This document shows, piece by piece, positions 5,104 to 9,390 of a stretch of 9,390 bases of DNA. The notes beneath the pieces are model-generated. The model did not search any database, was not told where the DNA came from, and was given only the letters and a program-made list of their open reading frames with translations. The DNA is taken from assembly GCA_937891325.1 (NCBI GenBank), contig CALAFU010000240.1, positions 1-9,390 on the forward strand, in the 5' to 3' direction. The translations under genes were made by a program, and so were the position numbers. The stretch is from an uncultured Candidatus Melainabacteria bacterium. Its GTDB lineage: Bacteria > Cyanobacteriota > Vampirovibrionia > Gastranaerophilales > Gastranaerophilaceae. Position 1 is the stretch's first letter, and each line of letters begins with the position of its first letter.

Positions 5104-6353
5104 GGTCTTCTTATAGCGTCTTCAAAGCCTGTTGGTTTTCCGCCTTTAACCTTGTATAGTGGAATGTAGCTATGAACCTTGTCACTTCTGCTATCGTTTG
5201 AAGTGTCGTCTTTTTTAAGTTCTTTATATTCTTTCTTGATTTCTTTAACTTCTTCTTTGTATTGCTTTTTAAGCTGCTTTTTACGTTCTTTTTCAGCCTT
5301 TTTCTCGTTTTTAGCCTTGTCTTTTTCGTAAGCCTCAGCCATTTTAGCCTCAGCCTCAACGCTTTCAGGGTCGATAATGCCGTCTTCTATAATCTTTAAG
5401 CCAATTGTGCTAACTTCAATGCCGTTATCCATTACGCTTTCAAGTCGAGTTTGCTCTCCACGTACGTCAATGCTCCAAATACCAAGACATCTAGGTGGAT
5501 TGCCAGCATAAGCGTACGCTGCAACAAGGATTCTGTCTGGATTTTTAACCGAAAAACCAAGAGGGTAAATATCCCAGCGAAGTTCTTTTATGTCCATGTT
5601 CTTTGTTGTGCGCCAATAGTAGCGGATTGCTTCTCTTATTTCAGGTACGCGAATAGTCTTTTTAGTCAAAAAGTCATAAACGAGCATTTCGGTTTGCCAA
5701 ATACCGTCTTCGACGTTACCTGTTTTTTCTTTCGCAACTACGTATCGCATATCGGCTGAAAAGTCAACCGGCGTAATGGTTCTAAAGGTTCCGTATTCAA
5801 TAACTGTTCTGTCTGTTGAGAATATTGGTTTAGGGTCTTTTGCTGCAATATTAGCGCTTTTAACCTTGTCAACGTCTGTTTGTCCTTGTCTTAAAGGAAC
5901 GATATAAACATCACAATCTGTAGATTTTGTTTTTGAATAATAGCTTACGATTGGCTGAATCATCATCGAAACATCAGGCGCAATCAAAGCTGTCGGAAGT
6001 TCTTGTTTTTCGTGAAATAAACTTCTGTGAAGATGCATTTCAGGACTTCCTGGTGGGTTGTTGTAACGTACTAATTTGTAGTGAGGTTGCGGAATATAGA
6101 CCATTTTGCTATCCTCAACCTTCTTGATATATTCGCCTGTGCCTTGAGATTTATCCTTTGCCATAGACTCTTTTTCGTACTCTTGTACAGTCATATAGCC
6201 AGATTTAGGCATTAAACTTTTTTCGTAATTCTCTTTTGCCTCTTGTTGGTGGACTTTACTTCTATAATCCCATTCGTTGTTATTAAGAGCAAAACAACAA
6301 GAAACTCCGATGAATTGAAGTCCTATAATTCCTGTTAAAACCTTGCGTAGCAT
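5100..6353 (-). CDS. Secreted protein of unknown function, propeller-like segments and charged helix
   Basis: The predicted 417-aa protein starts with a Sec signal peptide (MLRKVLTGIIGLQFIGVSCCFA, cut probably after Ala22), followed by a polar N-terminal region. The middle part, about 110-310, has strand-turn-strand patterns of the TolB/WD type, such as a TPVDFSADMRYVVAKE segment leading into EMLVYDFLTKK, and LGFSVKNPDRILVAA leading into LGIWSIDVRG. A partial or divergent beta-propeller is my inference. Residues about 330-381 form a very Lys/Glu-rich helix (coiled coil or single alpha helix), followed by a short tail ending FEDAIRRP. I know no named family for it. The ATG at 6353 lies one base after the stop of the response regulator, with AAGGG about 10 bases upstream; a TTG at 6362 is less likely because the same AAGGG would then be too close. 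Translation is probably coupled to the regulator. The location suggests a periplasmic or surface role linked to the kinase system, but this is not shown. Confidence 0.8.
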   Translation of the reverse strand: MLRKVLTGIIGLQFIGVSCCFALNNNEWDYRSKVHQQEAKENYEKSLMPKSGYMTVQEYEKESMAKDKSQGTGEYIKKVEDSKMVYIPQPHYKLVRYNNPPGSPEMHLHRSLFHEKQELPTALIAPDVSMMIQPIVSYYSKTKSTDCDVYIVPLRQGQTDVDKVKSANIAAKDPKPIFSTDRTVIEYGTFRTITPVDFSADMRYVVAKEKTGNVEDGIWQTEMLVYDFLTKKTIRVPEIREAIRYYWRTTKNMDIKELRWDIYPLGFSVKNPDRILVAAYAYAGNPPRCLGIWSIDVRGEQTRLESVMDNGIEVSTIGLKIIEDGIIDPESVEAEAKMAEAYEKDKAKNEKKAEKERKKQLKKQYKEEVKEIKKEYKELKKDDTSNDSRSDKVHSYIPLYKVKGGKPTGFEDAIRRP

Positions 6354-6354
6354 A

Positions 6355-7029
6355 TTAAACAAGCCCTTGTGTCATTGCGATATTAACAGCTTTTGTACGT
6401 TTTGTAACGCATAATTTTTGTAAAATGCTGTGTACGTGGGCTTTTGCAGTAGATTTAGAGATAAAACAGCGGTCTGCAATTTGAGGGTTTGAAAGCCCTT
6501 CCACCATTAGAGAAAGAATTTCCATCTCTCTTTCTGTTAGCCCGTAAAGGTTTTTGCCGTCTTTGTAGTTGATTTCACCTGTTGTAACGCCTGTTGGTTT
6601 GTTTGTGCGTTGAATATTTGATAATACAATTCTTGCAATTTGTGGGTCTAACCAGCCAGAACCTTCAGAAACAGACTTAATTGCGCGTTCTGTTTGTTCT
6701 GCGTTAGCACCCTTCATAATATAGCCGTTTGCACCAGCCTCAAAAGCAGAAAGAACGTCGTCTTCGCTGTCTCGTGATGTAAACATTAAAACTTTTATTT
6801 CGGGATTAGTTTCTTTAATTCTTTTTGTTGCCTCAATACCGTCAATTGTTGGTAAGCCGATATCCATTAAAACTACGTCAGGAAGAAGTGCACGAGTTTT
6901 TTCAACGCCTTCTAATCCGTCTTCAGCTTCGCCAATAAGGTCAATATCGCCAATTTTTTCCAACACCAAAGACAAGCCCATTCTAACCATTAAATGATCT
7001 TCTACGATAAGTACTTTTACGTTAGCCAT
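6355..7029 (-). CDS. NarL/FixJ-family response regulator
   Basis: The 224-aa protein has an N-terminal receiver domain (about 4-120) with the acidic pair E10/D11, phosphoacceptor Asp56 in VVLMDIGLP, Thr84 and Lys106 (YIMKG), so it should be phosphorylated normally. A linker follows, and a LuxR-type helix-turn-helix occupies about 160-224 (LTEREMEILSLMVEGLSN, then STAKAHVHSILQKL). It is expected to dimerise on phosphorylation and bind DNA to regulate transcription. Its ATG shares one base with the kinase stop (TAATG), which strongly suggests coupled translation and a partnership with that kinase. NarL-type regulators usually pair with HisKA_3 kinases, whereas the neighbour has a classical HisKA H-box, an unusual combination. 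The target genes are unknown; the coupled secreted-protein gene downstream may be an output or an accessory factor. Confidence 0.95.
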   Translation of the reverse strand: MANVKVLIVEDHLMVRMGLSLVLEKIGDIDLIGEAEDGLEGVEKTRALLPDVVLMDIGLPTIDGIEATKRIKETNPEIKVLMFTSRDSEDDVLSAFEAGANGYIMKGANAEQTERAIKSVSEGSGWLDPQIARIVLSNIQRTNKPTGVTTGEINYKDGKNLYGLTEREMEILSLMVEGLSNPQIADRCFISKSTAKAHVHSILQKLCVTKRTKAVNIAMTQGLV

Positions 7030-8597
7030 TATACTGTAAGCCTTTCTTTACTTGGTGTTGCAACAACATCTGTTAAGATAAATGAGAATTCGCTGCCTTG
7101 GTTGATTTTGCTTTCTAACCAAATCTTACCGCCGTGAGCCTCAATAATTTGTCTTGAAAGGTATAGTCCTAAGCCTGTACCTGTCGAACGTTTCTTGCTT
7201 GTACCTTGTGAAAAACGTTTAAACAAGTGAGGTATGTCCTCTTTTGGTATGCCGTTTCCTGTGTCAGTAACTGAGAACAAGAAGTCGCCAGATTGTTCCT
7301 TGGCTATAACTTCAATTTTGCCGTGTGGATTTGTGTAATTTACAGCATTACCGCACAAGTTAGCTATTACTCTACCGATTTCTTGGCGGTCTGCTGTAAT
7401 TAACAAATCGTCATTTGCCTCAAATGTAACCTTAAATTCAATGTCCTTCTTATCTGCAAGAGGTTTTAATTCCTCATAACGTTGCATAATAAGGTCTTTG
7501 ATGTTAAAGTTACTCTTCACTAATTCAATTTTGCCTGCATCGAACTTGTATACTGTCAATAAGCTGTTTACAAGTCCTAAAAGTCCTTCGTTATTTGCTT
7601 TCATAGTTGATAGCAGCATGTGTTGTCTTTCGTTCAATTCGCCAACAGTTCCGTCTAAGAAGAAATCTAGCGTTTGAATTGCTGCTGTAAGTGGGGTTCT
7701 CATATCGTGTGTAAGAGTTGCAATGAAATCGTCTCTAAGTCTATCAGTTTCTTTTTGCACACTTACATCTCTAATTACGCCAACGAATTTTTGTTGAGGA
7801 GCGTTGTCGTCTTCTGTTGCAATTAGGGCAAAACTAACTTCAACAGGAATGTGTTTTTCGCTCAATGTATTTACGATATAGCAATCTCTTAAAACTGCTT
7901 CGCCTTCTTCAATACATTCGTCGAAAATTTCGTTCAAGTTCTTACCAAATACCAAGTTTGACAAATTTGTATTTAGCAAGTGACTTTGTGACAAGCCTGA
8001 AAGGTTTTCTGTTGCTGGATTTACTTGTTCAATGTTACCTGATTTATCAGTAATAATAATGCCGTCAGCACAGTATGTAACAATACTCTTTAATTGAGAG
8101 TGTGTTTTCATTAAGTCTGCAGTCTTTTCTGCAACCAAATCTTCCAAGTTGTGAGAATATTTTTCCAATTCTTTTTTTGCAACTTCAAGTTCGTCAATCT
8201 TTTCGTGAAGTTTGTCAAGTAAGTTACTTCTTTCAATACCATTTTGAATTGTGATGATTAAATCGTCGTTGTCCCAAGGTTTTTCAATATATTTGTATAA
8301 ACCAATTTCATTAATTGCGCGAATGGCATTTTCTTTATCTGCGTAGCCTGTAAGCAAGATTTTACTTACATCTGGATATAATTTTTTAGCTTCTGACAAA
8401 AATTCTAAGCCGTTCATTTCAGGCATAATAAAGTCAGAAATAATTATGTCAGGTTTGTTACCTTTTAAAAATTCAACTGCTTCAACAGGATTATTGAAAG
8501 CCTTACAATTTGTGTAACCTTCCAATTTCAAAAGTGTCTTAAATGCAGATGTAACCATTTGTTCGTCGTCGACGATAAGAATCATACTGTTTTTCAT
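7029..8597 (-). CDS. Soluble REC-PAS-HisKA-HATPase sensor kinase
   Basis: The 522-aa protein starts with a receiver domain (4-123) with D10/D11, phosphoacceptor Asp55, Thr83 and Lys106 (EKPW). A coiled coil follows (about 126-170), then a PAS domain (about 170-285: YCADGIIITDKSGNIEQVNPA start). HisKA has H-box His297 in TLTHDMRTPL. The HATPase has the N box NLCGNAVNYT (413-422), G1 DTGNGIP, F box LFKRFSQG and G2 GTGLGLYLS. All catalytic residues are present. There is no transmembrane segment, so it is cytoplasmic. An N-terminal receiver means it is likely controlled by another kinase or phosphorelay as well as by a PAS ligand. I chose the ATG at 8597: a promoter with -35 at 8627-8632 and -10 at 8604-8609 points to transcription starting at this ATG. 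A start at 8627 would put the first codon inside the -35 box and add residues not expected before the MILIVDDE strand. Confidence 0.95.
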   Translation of the reverse strand: MKNSMILIVDDEQMVTSAFKTLLKLEGYTNCKAFNNPVEAVEFLKGNKPDIIISDFIMPEMNGLEFLSEAKKLYPDVSKILLTGYADKENAIRAINEIGLYKYIEKPWDNDDLIITIQNGIERSNLLDKLHEKIDELEVAKKELEKYSHNLEDLVAEKTADLMKTHSQLKSIVTYCADGIIITDKSGNIEQVNPATENLSGLSQSHLLNTNLSNLVFGKNLNEIFDECIEEGEAVLRDCYIVNTLSEKHIPVEVSFALIATEDDNAPQQKFVGVIRDVSVQKETDRLRDDFIATLTHDMRTPLTAAIQTLDFFLDGTVGELNERQHMLLSTMKANNEGLLGLVNSLLTVYKFDAGKIELVKSNFNIKDLIMQRYEELKPLADKKDIEFKVTFEANDDLLITADRQEIGRVIANLCGNAVNYTNPHGKIEVIAKEQSGDFLFSVTDTGNGIPKEDIPHLFKRFSQGTSKKRSTGTGLGLYLSRQIIEAHGGKIWLESKINQGSEFSFILTDVVATPSKERLTV

Positions 8598-8603
8598 AAC
8601 AAT

Positions 8604-8632
8604 ATGATACTGTATTTTTTGACCCATGCCAA
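8604..8632 (-). promoter_or_regulatory. Kinase operon promoter predicting a leaderless mRNA
   Basis: On the minus strand TTGGCA (8632-8627, 5 of 6) and TATCAT (8609-8604) are separated by exactly 17 bases. Six bases then lead to the ATG at 8597, so the predicted start is the A of that ATG. There is no Shine-Dalgarno sequence. The promoter sits in the 49-base gap after lepB, which suggests the kinase operon can be transcribed independently. The AT-only hairpin over the lepB stop (around 8642-8658) lacks a T run and looks too weak to block read-through. Confidence 0.7.
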
Positions 8633-8646
8633 ATTCTTAACAAAGT

Positions 8647-9306
8647 TTAAAAAACTTTTGCACGTCTAAATGGCCAAATAATTGTAACAGCTTTTCCGAT
8701 AAATCTTTCTTGTGGTAAAAAGCCCCAATAACGGCTATCTTGAGAATTTCCTCTGTTATCACCCATCATAAAGTATTCGCCTTCTGGAACAATCATAGGT
8801 CCGCAATGCATTGCTGCTGTGCAATCGTTGTAGTCATATTTGCTTTTGATATAAGGTTCGTCAAGTGGTTTGTCGTTTACAAGAACTTCAAAAGCACCGT
8901 CTTTAAGTTTTTTGATTTCAATTTTATCTCCAGGCATACCTACAACACGTTTGATAAACGCAATATCGTCGCAGAAAAAGCCTGTTAGGCGTTCAAAAAT
9001 TCTCATTGGAGTTGCTTCTAGGTGAACCATAGGTGGGTAAAATACCATAATGTCGCCACGTTTAGGTGTTTCGTAAAAACGAGAAAAACGTTCTACAAAA
9101 ATTCTGTCACCCTCTAAAAGTGTTGGGTGCATTGAACTTGACGGAATCCAGCGAATTTCACCAATGAAAAATTTGATTATGATAACCATTACAACAACGA
9201 AAACAACTGTTTCAACAGTTTCTTTTAGTGTTGCTTTTAATTTCTTTTTTAATAAATCTTTGTCTTTTAGCACATTGCGCGCGTTGTTTAAATCTTCTTT
9301 TAACAT
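8647..9306 (-). CDS. lepB: Signal peptidase I
   Basis: This 219-aa membrane serine peptidase removes signal peptides from exported proteins. It has a lysine-rich cytoplasmic N-terminus with likely amphipathic helix (1-30), one membrane segment (about 31-48), then the S26 catalytic domain facing outside. The nucleophile Ser58 lies in PSSSMHPTL, the general base Lys119 in FIKRVVGMPGD, and box E is GDNRGNSQDSRYWG (182-195). Three cysteines (112, 162, 168) lie in the external part and C162/C168 could form a disulfide. Length is typical for the short, single-pass type. The ATG at 9306 overlaps the stop of an upstream partial gene by 7 bases, so it is probably translated as part of an operon that extends beyond the window; there is no clear Shine-Dalgarno sequence. 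Its activity should act on proteins such as the secreted product at 5100-6353, but not on the prepilin-like protein, which needs prepilin peptidase. Confidence 0.96.
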   Translation of the reverse strand: MLKEDLNNARNVLKDKDLLKKKLKATLKETVETVVFVVVMVIIIKFFIGEIRWIPSSSMHPTLLEGDRIFVERFSRFYETPKRGDIMVFYPPMVHLEATPMRIFERLTGFFCDDIAFIKRVVGMPGDKIEIKKLKDGAFEVLVNDKPLDEPYIKSKYDYNDCTAAMHCGPMIVPEGEYFMMGDNRGNSQDSRYWGFLPQERFIGKAVTIIWPFRRAKVF

Positions 9307-9390
9307 ATCTTTAATAAATCTAGTAACTCTAATAATGCGTGTTTATACTCGTTTTCAGGCGCTTTGTCCAAACATTTTTTTACACGATTG
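9300..9390 (-). CDS. C-terminal tail of an unknown protein (partial)
   Basis: From the right edge an open minus-strand frame gives about 29 residues (NRVKKCLDKAPENEYKHALL, then ELLDLLKIC) and ends in TAA at 9302-9300, overlapping the lepB start by 7 bases. The composition is that of a normal amphipathic C-terminal helix, and the overlap is typical of co-translated operon genes. The start lies outside the window, and too little is visible to assign a family. Confidence 0.55.
   Translation of the reverse strand, partial: NRVKKCLDKAPENEYKHALLELLDLLKIC

Noticed and set aside
5111..5359. Lysine-rich frame opposite register to the charged helix of the secreted protein
   Set aside because: It is a shadow of the AAG/GAA-rich codons of the real gene; no independent start signal or plausible protein.
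6354..6362. TTG start for the secreted-protein gene at 6362
   Set aside because: The AAGGG motif would be only one base from this TTG, while the ATG at 6353 has proper spacing and directly follows the regulator stop.
8598..8627. Kinase start at 8627
   Set aside because: The start would lie within the -35 element, and the receiver domain is complete from 8597.

Overview
The window is AT-rich, gene-dense bacterial DNA that uses the standard genetic code. The best taxonomic guess is a gut Gastranaerophilales-type (Vampirovibrionia/Melainabacteria) genome, the non-photosynthetic sister group of Cyanobacteria. This rests on the style of the pseudopilin-like protein (start AFTLAETLIVIGIIG, then a VDINGxxKGxxxWGRDLFxF block and a CTAWVVxNGNMDY block), on the two-part tau-like C-terminal end of DnaX, and on base composition. 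It is recognition from memory, not a database match. Nothing in the window looks like a prophage, integron or insertion sequence. Most of it is chromosomal housekeeping with a few uncharacterised genes.

Layout. At 29-181 lies a 50-residue unknown protein with a very strong ribosome binding site and its own terminator (190-219). A near-perfect sigma-70 promoter (221-250) then drives a secreted, eight-cysteine prepilin-like protein (294-1100). The terminator of that gene lies inside the 3' end of the convergent LD-carboxypeptidase gene (1110-1994, minus). Divergent from the carboxypeptidase is dnaX (2035-4038), the clamp-loader tau/gamma subunit. A 262-base convergent gap (4039-4300) holds several RNA hairpins, including a good terminator. 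Next is a divergent pair: a YhcH/TabA-family beta-barrel protein (4301-4759, minus) and a small GIY-YIG nuclease-domain protein (4783-5103). The right half is one minus-strand cluster, read from the right edge: tail of an unknown gene (9300-9390), lepB (8647-9306), a soluble REC-PAS-HisKA-HATPase kinase (7029-8597), a NarL-type response regulator (6355-7029), and a secreted protein of unknown function with possible beta-propeller segments and a charged helix (5100-6353).

How the genes may work together. The kinase, regulator and secreted protein are tightly coupled: kinase stop and regulator start overlap by one base, and regulator stop and secreted-protein start are one base apart. They probably form one signalling unit. 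The kinase has no membrane segment, so its input is probably cytoplasmic or comes through its own receiver domain. How the exported protein connects to it is unknown.

The most interesting non-gene signal is start-site architecture. Several genes (dnaX, the kinase, YhcH and possibly the GIY-YIG gene) have no Shine-Dalgarno sequence. Each has a -10 hexamer ending 6 (or 7) bases before the ATG, which predicts leaderless mRNAs. Two divergent gene pairs have overlapping back-to-back -10 elements. Second is an in-frame A-AAA-AAG heptamer near the end of dnaX, followed in the -1 frame by a stop after three codons, which resembles the frameshift signal of E. coli dnaX but lies much closer to the C-terminus. 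I found no clearly new enzymatic or defence system here.
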